Source of the DNA: Hyposmocoma kahamanoa
Taxonomy: Eukaryota > Arthropoda > Insecta > Lepidoptera > Cosmopterigidae
Direction: 5' to 3'
Assembly: GCF_003589595.1 (NCBI RefSeq)
Contig: NW_020653945.1
Coordinates: 2,942,042 to 3,006,041, forward strand
Length of the DNA: 64,000 nucleotides
Shown here: positions 13,501 to 28,500 of the stretch, one piece after another
Layout of the letters: every line of letters begins with the position of its first letter
Position numbering within the stretch: position 1 is the first letter of the stretch
The notes under the pieces: model-generated
The model's input: the letters and a program-made list of their open reading frames with translations, nothing else
What the model was told of the DNA's origin: nothing
The model's database searches: none
Made by a program: the position numbers and the translations under genes

Positions 13501-16500
13501 ATTTACACTTGAAAACGTCACATTGAAACTAAAAAAAAACGCTACTGCTCGTTCATTACGCGGACTTTCCTGAGACTAACGACGGGAAACTCTAAGCTTT
13601 GCACTTTTCAAATAAACTTAAATGCTATGGAATACACTTTGAATCAAATTTAGATGGAATCTAGAGCCATGACGTCTTTCCATACATCTTTATCTAACAC
13701 GTAGTCTTCAATTTTGTAATATGACTTTTCAATCAAAATATTTTTAATTTAGGTTCTAAGTTTAGAACTAGGAAATGATAATCTTAATACATACTCCGGA
13801 ATCTTATTGTAAAAACGTATACAGTTCCTCATAAAGGAATCGTTTACATAATCGATGCGATACACGGACTCACATTTCATCAGTAATTAAATATTAAATA
13901 TTATGTAATTTTTCAATTTTCGTCCATTATAGCAAATCTCAAGTTAAACTGGTCAATTTGAAGTGAAAACAATTGACGAGACCCGTCAATTGTTTTGAAT
14001 TCGGGCTAGCCAATCGGAGCGCAGTTGTCACAGTAATGATTTGGCTGAAATTTATATGACATTTTGTATCAATTTCTGGTTATATACTCGATTTATGTTA
14101 TAAATTATACCAGGATCCCCTTCGCGTGTTCACGAACAACATCGTGGTGCGGTTCCACCCTGGACTGGAGATGGACGGCGACGAGATCATCACCATCGTC
14201 TGCCGATACCCACCTCCTAATGTGCTGATGCCGGTGCCTTTGATTTTGCCGTAAGTATTGTTATAATTTATTAATATAAATATCGAAGACGTAGAAAAAT
14301 TTTCTTCGACCCGATGAGACGGTGGGGGTCCTGGGTTCTACCCACGACCATACTGCATAGTAGTATTGCTCTTATCAACTGAGCTACAAGTTATCAAGTT
14401 GTTGAAATTCACCTATATGTTTAAATTTTTTAGAATTGGTATTAAATTATTTTTATGTGAAATTACTCCACTAGTTTGTTATAATTATTAATACAAAGAT
14501 CGACAATTAGAAAAAATTTCTTCGATCCGGCCGGATTCGAACCGACGTCTTCTAGCATACCGTGGCAGCCGGTATACGGACGGAACCAGTCGACTCTCGA
14601 ATTTATCTATATGCTTGCGTTCTTTGCGTTTAGTTTTTCAACGACTTTTTAGCCGTAGCGCCATCTATGAGAAATCTATGATATTTCGTCAGCCAGTTAG
14701 ATACCTTTACAGCTACCAGCTCTGATCGAATTGATATTCAATTATTTTTATGTGAAATTACTCCACTAGTTGTTAATAATTGTCACTACTATCACTCAAT
14801 TATCACCTATATGTTATTTTTAACCTATTTTAAAAACAGTAGAAGGTTCTCAATTGGACTATATTTTTTTTGTATGTATGTTACGCGATAACGTATGTGA
14901 ACCGATTTTGATGATTATTTTTTGTAAGAAAGAGGCTCAATATGGGTCCCATTTAAATTTATAGAAAATATTCCACCTCTAAGGGTGACAATTTAGGGGA
15001 TGAATCCGGTTTCGCGTACTCTCCGGTAACCGATTTCAATAAAACTTGGCAAATAGGTCTAATTTAACTTTTAAGGTCGGTTTTTTTTAATATAAAAAAA
15101 ATTACAATTATTAGATCTTTGTACCACTGTATTTTTTGGCCAGCAACCATTTCGGCATTCTGCACCGCCAGTGACATCTACCGAGAGATTTTAGAACCTT
15201 CTTCGTCGCAGCATAATAATCATAATAAAAAATAGTGGAGTCATTTCAGAAAAAATCTATTTCTAAGCGCACTGACCAGCCGATGACGTCATTAAGCGTT
15301 ACTAAGGCAGAGTCCAGCAGGTCATTTTTTCTTTCTTAACGTGTTCGCCAATGATTATATTTCAACTAATCGCGTAGACATTAATTGTCATAGCTTAAAA
15401 ACCTCGTAACTTTCGACAATAAAGACGGAATTTAATTAAAAAAGACATAATATACATTTTTATACAATTTAAAATTTATCAATTATATTAGATATATTAC
15501 CTATCGCGTATGTATATATATATTTGTTTTTTTTCACATGGTCATGGCTTACTGAGATGGTGAAGTTATTATATTATTATTATTATATTGTTTTTTATAG
15601 TTATTAAACAGCACTAAATATTATAATAGATTACTTTGTTATAATAAATAGGGTGGTATCTTATATATTGTTTCAGACCGGAAACTGGTCCATTACCCGC
15701 AAAGGCGCCTCTAGCGGGTACCCATATCCTCATGATCATATGCGCCATCCTGTTCCTGACACTTCTATTGCTCGGGCTCGGAGTCTCCTATCTGTGTCTA
15801 AGGAGACGAGCGCTGCCTCCACCAAGGAGACTCATCGATGAGTCTTCTGCGTCTATTGTTAGCGGAGAGAGTATACAAGGCAAGGAAACTATTTGAACTT
15901 TTGGTTAAAGTTAATTTGAGTTTTAGTAGCAGTAGCTCCTTGTGAAAGAGTTCGTCCTGGGAAGTACTATCTTACCTATTTCTGCCGCCAGACAATAATG
16001 TCAGCATCACTGTGTTCCAAGTTTCAAGGGTTAAGGGTGTTGGTGAAATTACAGGCACATGGGATTTGTCAACTTATGTCTCTGGGTGACGGGCGCAGTG
16101 GCAGTGCCCCTCAGAGCTTTGCGATTTAAAGCTCCCAGTGGCACTGCAACTGTTATGGATAGGTGTATAGCTTACCATACGATTTGTTCTTCCCGTCACT
16201 TAATATTATTTTTAAAAAATCAGTAAAGCTAATCAAATAGACATTTATTTCTCTCGTGAGTTTCGGTGTAATTTGTGGTTGTCTGCGTATGTGTGTGTCC
16301 ATGTCATCCGCGATACTGGGTTTCCCTAGGGCTATAAATGTGTGTTAAAAAAATATCATAATATTTCGGGTTTTTCAATAAAGACATGACAATTTTGTAT
16401 TTCAATAAAACACAGAATAATTGAGACTTCGAGCTACTGAAACTTTTAAGAATGGAATTGGATCTCGTTCATATGACCACCGCGAGCACGTTTGCAGTGT

Positions 16501-19500
16501 GTTCAAACAATCGATCTACTGAAGAGGATATTCGTTAATCGTGTAATCTCGCTAAAAGGCCCGGTCGAATGACCACCTAGCTCATGCGATTTGACGCCGT
16601 TGGATCACTTTATGTGGGGTTACATTAAGTCGGTGGCTTATGTCAACAAGTCAACAAAGTTAAATGGGCTCAGGATCGATATCTATAGCGAAATTTCCTA
16701 CGTTTCGGTGGATATGTGTGGAAGAGTGGTGGAAAATTGGCTCCAATGAATTGAACGCTGCTAACGTACTCTCTGTGGTCATATGAACGAAATTGATTCC
16801 ATTATTAAATGTAACATGTGTATTTCACGTATTTCGTGTGTTTTATTGAAATATAAAAAAAGGTTATGCCCGTATTGAAAAACCCCATAGCAACACAATT
16901 TATTTAAGAGACTTCAAAAAAGTTTTTATCGACTATAGCCATAAAATAGGTTCTTCTAGCATTAATTTGTGTTTTTAATCTTATGAAAAGTGAAAAGACA
17001 ATGCATTTCAACAAAAAAGAAGTTGTTATAATTACATTAAATTTGAAATAAATTAAAATTAACAGAAGTGAAGATCCCACGAGCCCACCCGGTGTATCCA
17101 GTAACAGCAGAAAGCGCCAGTGTCGCATCCGATACGATTCCCTCTGACTACCCCTCGGAGACCCCTAGCGAGGCCGAGCAGGTGCACACAAACCAGGCCT
17201 TCATCTTGGAAGAGGCTTATCATAGCGAAGGTAAGGAACTTGAAACTCCTTGATAGAGAATACAAGATAAATGTAAATGTGCATTTCTTGACGTGACAAC
17301 ATGACAACATTTCGTGACAACTGTCAACTACGTAGTTCCGTATTGTGCCAAAAGATGGCGCCACAAATTATTCCATGAGTTTCTTTCGAACATGGCGGGA
17401 ACAAAAATAATGAAACAACCATTATTAATGCTATAATTCAATGTTTCGTTTTTTTTTCAATAAGATGACTCAGAATAATGTTACTACTTACCATTAATTA
17501 ATTGTTAATCGTACCTACACATAAATACTTAACTCAGAGTGAAATTAATTAAATTAATATATAATTATGTAACTGATTAAAGACTTACCACCGTTTAATT
17601 ACTTAATAATGCGCAATTAATAAAAATATTGTAAATGCTAAACATAATAAACATTAAAAAAATTTACCAACCATTAAGAACATGGTAACATAAAATCAAC
17701 CGTTTGACTCCACTACTAATGTAGTACACATTGTGTACGAACTAAATAAAGAGATAAAAACTAAATTGACTATGTACTAAATAGACTTAAAAGTTAATTC
17801 TATATCCAGACATATGCCAGAATCTTTCCGACAGTTAAAATATGTAGGTATGCTGTTTAAAAAAGCAATTTAAACTTTGATGTTATTATTGATACAAATA
17901 TCGAACAAACACACAGAGAAATGACGTCGATTCTGGCATCGTTACTTATATCCTAAAAATGATAACTCAATAACCCTTAACCCATCTAACGACACCACCG
18001 TAACGACTAACAGGGTACGGCGAGTCGCACGAAACGTCAGCGGGTAACGCTCGCTTGGCTGCAGGCATGGTGATGGTGCCGCCGCCCGCCTTCGACGTCC
18101 GCGTGCGGGTGCAGCGCCCACCCGTGCCTCCATCTCCGCCGTCCACTATTACTGCCATTGAAACTGACGGGGGTAGTATGAGGTAAGTTCAATGACCTCT
18201 TACTAATAGTCAATTTATGATACTTCGTTACATGTTAACTTTTTATTCTTAAGGGTCGATACTACCCATAACCTCTACCTATGGTCGAATTAAATTTTTT
18301 GCCGTACTAATACGGTTCATCTTGCTTGGGTCGAGCGGCAGGGTATACACTGGCCTTATTTCTTTATTTATTTTTTTACAAAGGAAGATATATATATAAG
18401 TGTTCTATTTACTTCAGTTGATATACAAAAATCATTGGTATTTATCGACCCCTCCTACGTAAAATATCGTATGTCGAAATTGTCAAGTTTACAGGAGAGC
18501 GTCTTAAAGTTTTGAATTCACTGAGCATAACACGTGACTTTAGCATTTCTCAGTTTTATTCGAAAAAGCTAATTAGTCACATAGAGTATTATAAAATCCT
18601 AGATATCGGTTAGATGAACAATCACAATTTATTTTATAGTTTCGTGGAATGGCGTCCGTCAGGTTCAAAATCGATCGATGTTTATGATACTTTTAGGCTG
18701 TGGTCTATTATATTTATATTAATTTGCTTATAATGTTATAATTGTGTGGTATTCAACACAGACAAACGATGATAATCGAAGAGCACGAGCGACAAGAGTC
18801 CGTTCGCACGGTCTCCCCCGTGGCATTGCCGCTACCCGCACGCGGGTCGCAGCTGCCACCGCCTGAACGACCGCCGAAGGTTTACAAATCGGTAAGTCGA
18901 CTTTTGTACCAGCTTCAAAAAATAATAGTAATCATTTATCGTGGTGTGGACATGTAATGCTGAGGCACATGACTCACATTGTTTTGAAGGTGTTAAATAT
19001 GAATCTGGAAGGAGGGGTGATCGTCAAAGAAATGGTGGGATAGATTAGATGGAAAATGATTATGTGTATGACAGGAGTAAACAATAAGATAATGCATTGA
19101 TTTAAACTCTCACAATATTCACTTCGTAAAAACGGGACTTAATTGCGTTTAGATGTATTTTATTTACCTCGGCGTTTCGGATGTGTTGCAAAATCCATGG
19201 TCTCGAAAGGGCTAAAGAGGCGGGTATCAACATATTCTAGGCATGCGAGTTTTTCTAACTTTCCGTACTTGATCGTCTTTGCTATATAATTATCATACGA
19301 CAAGTCGCCGGATATCGTGAGTGTTGTGTGTCGGTCTAGTGACAACCCTAGTCCAGAAATGAATAATGAATATCAACGTTTCTTTCTTTCTATAAGTGCA
19401 TGTGCGTTGGAACACGTCCGAAACGTCGAAGTAAATAAAATATTTGTGTACGCGATTAAGTCCCCATTTTTTAAATCCAAATAAGAATGACTGAAAGTGA

Positions 19501-22500
19501 TGAATGAAGAAAATATATAGGGCTGACTCCAAAGAAAATTGGAGTGTTGTTCAACTTAGATTTGAAAAAATTAATAATAAAATTTATATTGTGTCGAGTG
19601 TATACTCGAAACTAAATCCATTAATCAGAAGCTCGCATAACATCAGGTACCATCAAATTGTTACAAAACGTTTTATTCTAATACCTAATCCTCATTTTAT
19701 ATCAAATCAATACGTTTGTTTTTAACATGACATTGTGTGTGAAATAACCAACGACATTTACATTACATCCATTGAAATTTATACGTCATATTTTGTCCAT
19801 TAATCACTTTTATCTCTACGGAATTTTCGTTTCTAAATTTTCTTTTTACTTTCTAAGTTTTGTAATCAAACCGGAAATCGAACCGGGGACCTCCTCATCC
19901 GGCGCTCACATTTGGGCCATCGAGGTCGTCATTTGTCTAATGAGCGTGAATGCTCTAAATCATTTCTACCATGTCGTCAACGCACATTGACTAACATTCC
20001 AATCATCACGACTAACCAGGACTGGGCGCGTCGTCCGCGCTCGATCGTTTCTCTCAACACGGAGATGACAGACACACACTCCGTCACCGAAGTCACCGAT
20101 CATACCCATGCTAGGATGTTCCATCTCAAGGTAAGGCATTTTGTGTCAGTAACATTATTCATTTACATCAGCTGCATGATTTATATCGTATCCTAATTTT
20201 TTGGTGATGGGTTTATTATGATTTTAGTCTATTTTTTTATATTACGGTCTTGCTTTCGTTCCTGTAGTTACATTTTTCCTGACTATAAGAGACGTTGTTG
20301 TCGAGAATGAGCAGGTTTGCTAGAAAGTAACTCTTTACGCTCGTCTTGAAAAAGCCCAATTTGAGAAATAGATCTGCAGTTGGACAGGTTTTTTAGCATA
20401 TCACAAATATATTTTCAAATCATCTTTCTCCTCTTGTCATTATTTTTGTATTTCTAAACTGCTCACATCCCAAAGACCATTAAAGAATTTTGAGTAGTGA
20501 TTAAAATGTTATTTTACAAGAAAACCAATGAAATAAACAAAGCATTTATGTCTATCTTCCTCCAATAAAGCTAACCATTATGTTGGCATCAGTATCAATG
20601 GAAGTATGCTCTATATCTTTTTCTTCGCAAAAACTTTAAATGCTTTCTTCCAAGTTTGTTAACAATTATCTGAGTCAGTCTTGGCAACAAATATTGGTAT
20701 CTACAGAAACCTCCTCCGCCGCCGCCGGTGTTAGTGAGCGAGCGGCTGCAGACGGAGGAGCAGGAGATGCTACTGGAGAGCCTCGAGCCTATCCCCGAGA
20801 CACCCATCATGCCTGCCAGGTACGTAGAATTATAGACATTACTTTCACCCATACACGAATAGTAATGTAACTTAGAAGAGTCATACAAGGGGACCTCTTG
20901 GGACCACTATTGTATAATATATACTCGTTAAATACGCAATGCATTTCAGAACTTTAAAAGTACCGGTATTTTGATAAATAAGTTATGATGTATCTATTGA
21001 AGTGTGTAATTTAATTTATGCAGGAAACCAGAAATAACATCACACGTAGTTGACGACGTGTTCCTCCGCACGATCACTGAAAAGAAGACTATCGAAGATA
21101 TAGAGAGACATAAACGACTCATCACAGAGTACAAGCAAGTGCCGCCACCGCCGCCGCAGTTTGATGTTACCATAAGGAACCATACCATGCCTGAAGCACA
21201 ATGGGAGAACTTCTCGGATATTAGCAGCGCGTCAGGGATGACCTTGACACCGAAGATGGAGAGAGTACCCTTGTCGCTGCCACCGCAGAAGTATATTGGT
21301 TAGTTGAGTTCATACAAACGGTGCAACAGGATGTAGGAAGTGTTTTAAAGTTTATGAATGTTGTATTTAAAACCATCTCCTTTAAAGTTTGGACAATTAA
21401 AAACTTAGATAAAATTATAAAGGATTTNNNNNNNNNNTAAGTTATAAACTTTTACGAGAAGCTTAACAAAAAAAGATAAAAATTGTGAAACTATCTTCCT
21501 ACTGTCAACTTCTATGCAACCTGTTTTCACAAATAAATAATTGTAATAGTCGGTATATTATAAGATTGGAAGCGCGGCAATGAATCAATGACACTGAAGA
21601 CTGGGAGGGTAATCTTGTGTTACCAACCAAAGTATTTCGTGCATTATCAATTTTTGAACTATTTATTTCCATAACAATTGTTATTGTCGGAAGGGAAAAT
21701 ATTGTAACTAAATACAAATAATAAGGGACCGAACATAGTTAGTACAATATGTTACAATTTCATTAGTGAATTAGTGAAAACAAAAGTAATTATAATATTT
21801 CATTTTTAAACGACTTCAAAAAAGGAGGAGGTTCTCAATTCGACTGTAAGTGTTTTTTTTTGTATGTATGTTACGCGATAACTCCGGTATTTGTGAACCG
21901 ATTTTCATGATTCTTTTTTTGTTGGAAAGGAGGTACTTCCGTAGTGGTCCCATTTCATTTTGAAGGGAATCACCCACCTCGAAGGGTGGCTGTTCACGCT
22001 TGATGATTCATATTTATAAATAGCGCCTAAATTTTCTTAAGGAGCAATTATTTTAATGGTTGATTTTGCTATTTCTTCAATTCAAGGCGTTTTTCGCTCA
22101 ATAATCTTTGAGTAGTAAGAACCGATTTTTATTATCTCCAGTGTTAAGTCCTATATAGTGGCGAATTTAAGGATACTTCAATAAAACTTAGCAAATAGAT
22201 GTAGTTCCACGTACTTTTGCGGTCGTTTTTTTAGTACTCTATACTGAGATGATTATTTATTTATTTGCAAACTTTACAGCTTTTAAATTTGGTTTACAAT
22301 TCTGAATAATCTACTTACATAGCTAATTACAAAGTTTGTCCGATTACAATTCATTGTTTAACGTTACATAAAAACTAATTCGATGCCAGAACGAAGCCTT
22401 TGTTGTTTACCAAAGAACAATCTAACAAATTGAAATATATATTGATAACATATAACTAAATTCCGTTGTATTAATAGATTTAGACATAAATTTTTTAATT

Positions 22501-25500
22501 ACTATGAAGCGACTTACAATATAACATAATAAACAAATGGACTATAGTAGAGTATGCGCATTTGTGTGTCTACTTGTGTGAAGGTGTATGTGTATATGTG
22601 TGTTTGTGCTCTGTGTAACAATAATTACCTTTTAAAGTGGGGGTGTTCCATCAAAGAATTAATAAATTTGTTGCGGTTCAAAAAGAAGATACCAACAGTC
22701 TTTAAATTTGTCCTCGTATAATACAATTAGTAGCAGTAGAGCACCTCGTAAAAGGGTTCGCGATTTAAAGCTCTGTGTGCCACTGCAACTGCTATGGACA
22801 GGCGTGTCGCTTAACACCAGACGCACTACTTTTACGTCCCGTTATAAGCAATAATGATAATGAATATCAATGTCCAATTAGATGTCTTTGAAATGACACT
22901 CAACCACGTTTGAATCAGCAAATTCTTATCAAGATAAAATAATTCCCGAAGGAGCCGTTGGAAAGAAATTGCATTTTTCGTCACTCACATAATATAGAGC
23001 AGTGGTTAGAAGATCTCATTATCCGAAATGAAAACAATTTATTTTTTATGATTTTTTTTAAAGTACGCAATACACATTTCTGACCATTTTTCCAGTCTTA
23101 AAATGTTAAAATTCGTTACGAGCATGAACAGTGAAAAATTATTTAGTGTAATTCTAGCGACTTTGTCATTTTCTGACTGCGGTGTAAAACTTTCCAGGTT
23201 CTTCTGGAAACCGAGCGTTCCCTCCGTCTGACTCGTGAAGAGCGTCTGCGTTGGCGTGAACTGATCACGCATGAAAGCACTCTGCGACGTGAGCTTTCCA
23301 GATCCTCCACCCGCGACGAGTTCACCAGAGTGGCTCATGATCATAGGTTCGCGCCTCTGTATCCACCACACAAGTGGGAGGTCATCATCAGGATTCTAGC
23401 ACCGCCACCTGACAAACCTAAGGTAATGATTGCAATATTTTTATTGAATATCATGATGTTATAATTATTAATAGAAAGATCGAACACACAGAAAAAATTC
23501 CGGCCGTATTCGAATCGACGTCTTCTAGCATACCGTGTCAGATGCTATACTAACTAAGACACGGAACGAATCAGCGGACCTCACGAATTTTTCTATGTGC
23601 TTGAGTCTTATCTTTGTATTCGGTTTTTCAACGACTTTTTAGCCGTAACGCCATCTATGAGAAACCTATAATGTTTCGTCACCCAGTTAGATACCTTTAC
23701 AGCTACCAGCCCCGGCAAGAGATGTCGCTATTATTGAAATTTTTATTGAATTGGTATTCAATTATTTTCATGTGAAACCGTTTTTAGTACAATGATATTT
23801 ATTACTTTTTGTGAAAATACTACACTAGTTTGTTAATATGCGGCAATTTATTCCATAAGCGTGACCAATATTCAGTCGATACTCGATAGAATATTTATCG
23901 ACTGCAATCACTAGCTGTTCGCAAGCGGGCACCACTTTTACGCAATGAACTGTCATTTTACTCCGTCTTCGAAAAAGGCAGATTATAACTGAGGTAATGA
24001 TTTTTGAGCTTTCAGAACGTTTACATGTTTTATACCACTGATGAGTTCTAAAAAGCTTTATCACATGCGTATTATCGGGGCATTTAAATATTTACTTAAA
24101 ATTCGAAAATAAATTCCACTATTTGAGAAAGCGATATCAGGAACAATACAAAGATGGCGACGGCAGGCGAACAGAAAAACTCAATCGAAACGAGCCTGCC
24201 TGAACGAACTAGTTTTGTAATCGTGAAAATAGAGAGGGCAGCAAGTTTAAGCTTGACCCCGGGCGGCAGAAATCAACGCTGCGCCACTGTCTTCCACCTA
24301 GTTCCGGCCTAATCAATGCGCCGCGGGCACTTCTGGCTAATCAGAATGCATTACCTCGAGAGATTTAGTCCTCCTCCCTCGCTTACCCTAACCGGTCAGG
24401 CGCGACTCGGCCGTCCGTAACACTCATATATACATCTCTTTACTACATTGTAATTTTCTTGGTTTCTAGAATCGCTACCGCAAGAAGAGTGAATGGGACT
24501 CCCGCTCTCGCCGCAGCTCTTTGCCGACATTGTACGAGTATGACAGCGACGCTACATCGCTGAGAGATCCGCAGCGCTCGCGCAGGTCGTCCTACCGCAG
24601 CGACCACGTTGACATGCGGTAAGAACTTATGATAATGCCCTAAATAAAACTTTCGGGCCTTTTTTCCTCTCATTACACGATTATGGCTGTAATGAGAATA
24701 AAATGTATAAACGAGATGATGTAGAACAACCTAATGCTTTACCAGATAAAGACAAAACTATAAGGCGACATCCTATTGTTATCCCTTGCGCGATGATGCG
24801 TGCGTCTGACGAAAATGTCCGCACGACCGCGCGTTCAAACATCTGTGTTTTTTTTTTGTCAACATTTGTAAAAATCTTCTTTTTTCCGTAAGTCGAAATT
24901 ATGATTGCGAAATTCGCCGCGCCTCTTTCTGTTTTTATGGAGTAGTATATTATGTGGTCCACGTTTTGCTATTTGCGTTGAAAGAAATATTATTCGACGG
25001 CAATAGCTGTGCGTCTCTGTTAAGAGCCATTTCGAGGGTGATTGCATCGCTCCAAAATATGACACACGATTTCTAATCGCGCGACTGGTTTCATCGCACG
25101 ATGAAATCGCATCGCATCGTGACAATAGGACGGCGCCTAAGACGAACAAGAACATGTGTTATGCTCTCTCGAATGATGTGACGCCAAAATACGCTTTAGC
25201 AACAATAGAGTTCCTAATTAAAGAGTTTGTCCAGGCAAGTACTGCCACTTCATATGTTTCTACCGCCAACCAGTAATGGGAGCAGGTTTTGAAGGGTATG
25301 TCAGAGTAACGAGATCTTTGCGATTTAACTCTGAATGACATTGCAATTGCTATGGATAGGCGTGTCACTTACCACCAGGCGCACGGCTTGTTTGTCCCGT
25401 CACTGGCTATCATAATAAAGAAGTTTTGTTTTCTATTTCCGTTGTTTTTTTTTTGGTTCTCAATTCGACTGTATGTTCTTTTTTTTTCTTTTTGTTTGTA

Positions 25501-28500
25501 TGTTACGCGATAACTCCAGTATTTGTGAACCGATTTTCATGATTCTTTTTTTGTTAGAAAGGGGGTACTTCCATAGTGGTCCCATTTCATTTTGAAGAAA
25601 ATCATCCACCTCGAAGGGTGGCTGCTCATGAGTGAAGATTCACTTTTATAAATAGCGTCTAACTTTCATTTAGGAGCAATTACTTTAATGGTTGATTTTG
25701 CTATTTCTTCCATTAAAGGCGTTTTTCTCTCAATATACTTTGAGTAGTGTCGTAGTGAGAACCTATTTTTATTATCCCCAGTGTCAAGTCCTGTATAGTG
25801 GCGAACTAGGGGATATTTCAATAAAACTTAGCAAATAGACGTAATTCCACGTACTTTTGAGGTCGGTTTTTTTAGTACTCTGTACTGAGATTATTTATTT
25901 GCCAGAATACAGTAATGATGAAGGTCTTAAATAAAATTAGGTACATTGTATTCAACCTGCAAGCAGATGTGCAAATATTAATTTCATGTTTTGTTTCTAC
26001 TGTTAATTGCACTTTAAATTAATGTAAATTTTTATTTGGAAATTCTAAGTATTCTTTATTACTATAGAAGCAATATGTCAAAAACCATTTTGTCAATTGT
26101 AATTTAAAAGTATGTCCTTGCAACAATTTAATTTAATTTGGCAAATTGTTGAAAATAATTATACTCATGTTGAAGCAGTTTTTCTTATAAATCACTTTAT
26201 GGCAACGAGGTTGGCACAAAAGATTCATAATTTTTGCTCTAGTCTGCCTTTGATTAATTTCACCACGTGTTTTGAAGTATTGAGGAAAAGTTTTGACAAA
26301 TACAGATATCCCTAATGTACATGCTTGGCAAAGGCAGTATGTTTAGTTTTTTTGAACAGCGATTGTTTCTGCTCCGTTCAAATAAAGTGCCTCTGTGTTA
26401 CAGAAATAATAATATTCTTTGTCTATCTTAATAGTGTCAACGTTCTTTCTGTGTTAATAGCGTCGCGGATTATTATAATAATTGCTTCGTTGCTTTCCAG
26501 GTCTATGTCGGAGATGATGGTGGACTACGCACGCGAGCAAGCTGATACGCATTCCGAGGTGTCAGGAGGAACTCAGCTCGGAAGATACTACGATGACGAC
26601 AGCGATATGGAGCACCCTTTCCATCAGAATCAGTTAGTACATCTTCATTAGTTCGATCTAAGCATATTAGTTGACACTTAAGAAATAAACTTTGTTGGTT
26701 AAGACAGAGGTGTTTAAATCGTGTAACAATGTTTTTATTATCGTGTAACGTCTAAAATTCCGTTGCCTGAGAGAATCATATTTTTCATAGCAAAAGCTTT
26801 CTCTCAGATACACGATATTGAGTTTGTTGGTTTAAAAGAAATAGTATAAAGGTCCATTTACTCAGAGAGAGTTGTTTCTTGACTCGAAGATACGATTAAA
26901 GAAATAATTTGATTTTTTTTTTATTTTGACATTCGCAATTTACGCCCTTTTACGTGAGTGATAACCACCTCGCCATTTGACCATTAAACGCATCGAGTAT
27001 ATCATCAGAAATGGAGACGAAATAAGGGCCATCCATCCCTGGCAAATGGGCCATCCATCCCTGGCAAATGGGCCTTATTTTACTTTCAAATATCAACTCT
27101 CGTTTGCACTGAAATCACAAATTCGAAAGCTGAAATAGTACAGCGCCAACAACTGTCCAAAAATCTTCTGTATTTATTGTAATAAAGATAATATTTCTAA
27201 CAATGGGGGCTGGTCCATTCGGCGGTGTTGGAAAAACAGCAAAACATCTAATTAGCAAACAAACAGAATCTTTAAAAAAATTTGAAGTGAAACAATACGA
27301 CACCCGTCAATTGTTTCGAATTCGGGCTGGCCAATTTTATATACTCGATGCTTGCCACCCAGGCGCACGACTTGTTCATCTCGTCACGTTGGTATCATAG
27401 AAAACCTTTTCATCACACTTGCTCGTAAACAGTGTCATGACATGCAGACAAAGTCGACCGTAATGTCTTAAATTATGCACACGGGCTGTTATGGATTTTT
27501 TACGTCAAGCAAATTAAGCAAAAAATTTTTATGCTCGAAAAATCTGATATTTCAAATCTTATATTTCAAATTTGTGCGAAATATGCGTATATTTCGCACA
27601 AATTTGAAATATAAAAAAAAAACGAAAAATTTGCAATTTAACTACTTTTCTTTTATTGAATTTATTTCTTGTATTCAAATTGTGCGGTATTTTTAGAATT
27701 TGGAAAGAATCTGTTCCTTTTACAATATTTTAGTGCGAGTTGTATATTATGTATGGAAAAATACCTGGCGATCTGTTTAAAAAAAAAAAACAAAAAACTC
27801 CATTTGCAAAATCCGTAAAAGTTGCGTTGTGAAGCGATATAATATTCATTCAAGAAATAAATTATATTTGTATCTATTTCCTCGCAAATGTGATAAAACA
27901 TCACGGGCGGTAAAAATTACAAACCTCGAGTCATTAGAGCCCTCAGCCTTCGGCTTCGGGTTTCTAACAACCTCTCGATGGTAATTTCTTATTATACCGC
28001 CCTTAATACACAGTGTACTAAAGCAAACTCAATATCCTTAGATCCTGGTCCCGTCACTCGCTGAACCGGTCAGTCAGCCAACCGTCTCTCGCTCGTTCGG
28101 CTACTGAGGTGGTCGAGCAATGGACAGCGCCTGAAGGTGACGTCACTCCTACACCTGGACGACGGGTTAGAGGTAAGCATTATGCATATGGGCCATATTA
28201 AGTATAAAAGCCTTTGTAGCATAATAGTTTGACTTACCATTGGCTGGTGTTGCCACTCCGGACGTCCGTAGCGACGTGCCTATCTTCCTGCAACGCTTAA
28301 AAAAAGAGACTTACACGTGGCACCCATTACATCATCACGTGCCGGTAATAAAAGAATCGCCATAGCTTCATTAAAGAAGTATACCCTCTGGACGGGGAAA
28401 CTAAGCAGGCTCGAATAAGTCTCTGGAAGGAGAGATACCCCTAAATAGGCTGCGGACCCAAGTCGGCCGAAGCAAGGAGTGCATGCACGGGTGGGGTTAC

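Noticed and set aside
14323..14402. possible tRNA gene
   Set aside because: Only boxes A and B and one stem are plausible; no acceptor stem or normal anticodon loop.
22561..22620. gt-rich run
   Set aside because: Imperfect simple sequence, not a meaningful array.
26112..26651. + strand frames of 67 and 108 codons
   Set aside because: The second is intron sequence read into exon 14; the first has only AT-driven composition.
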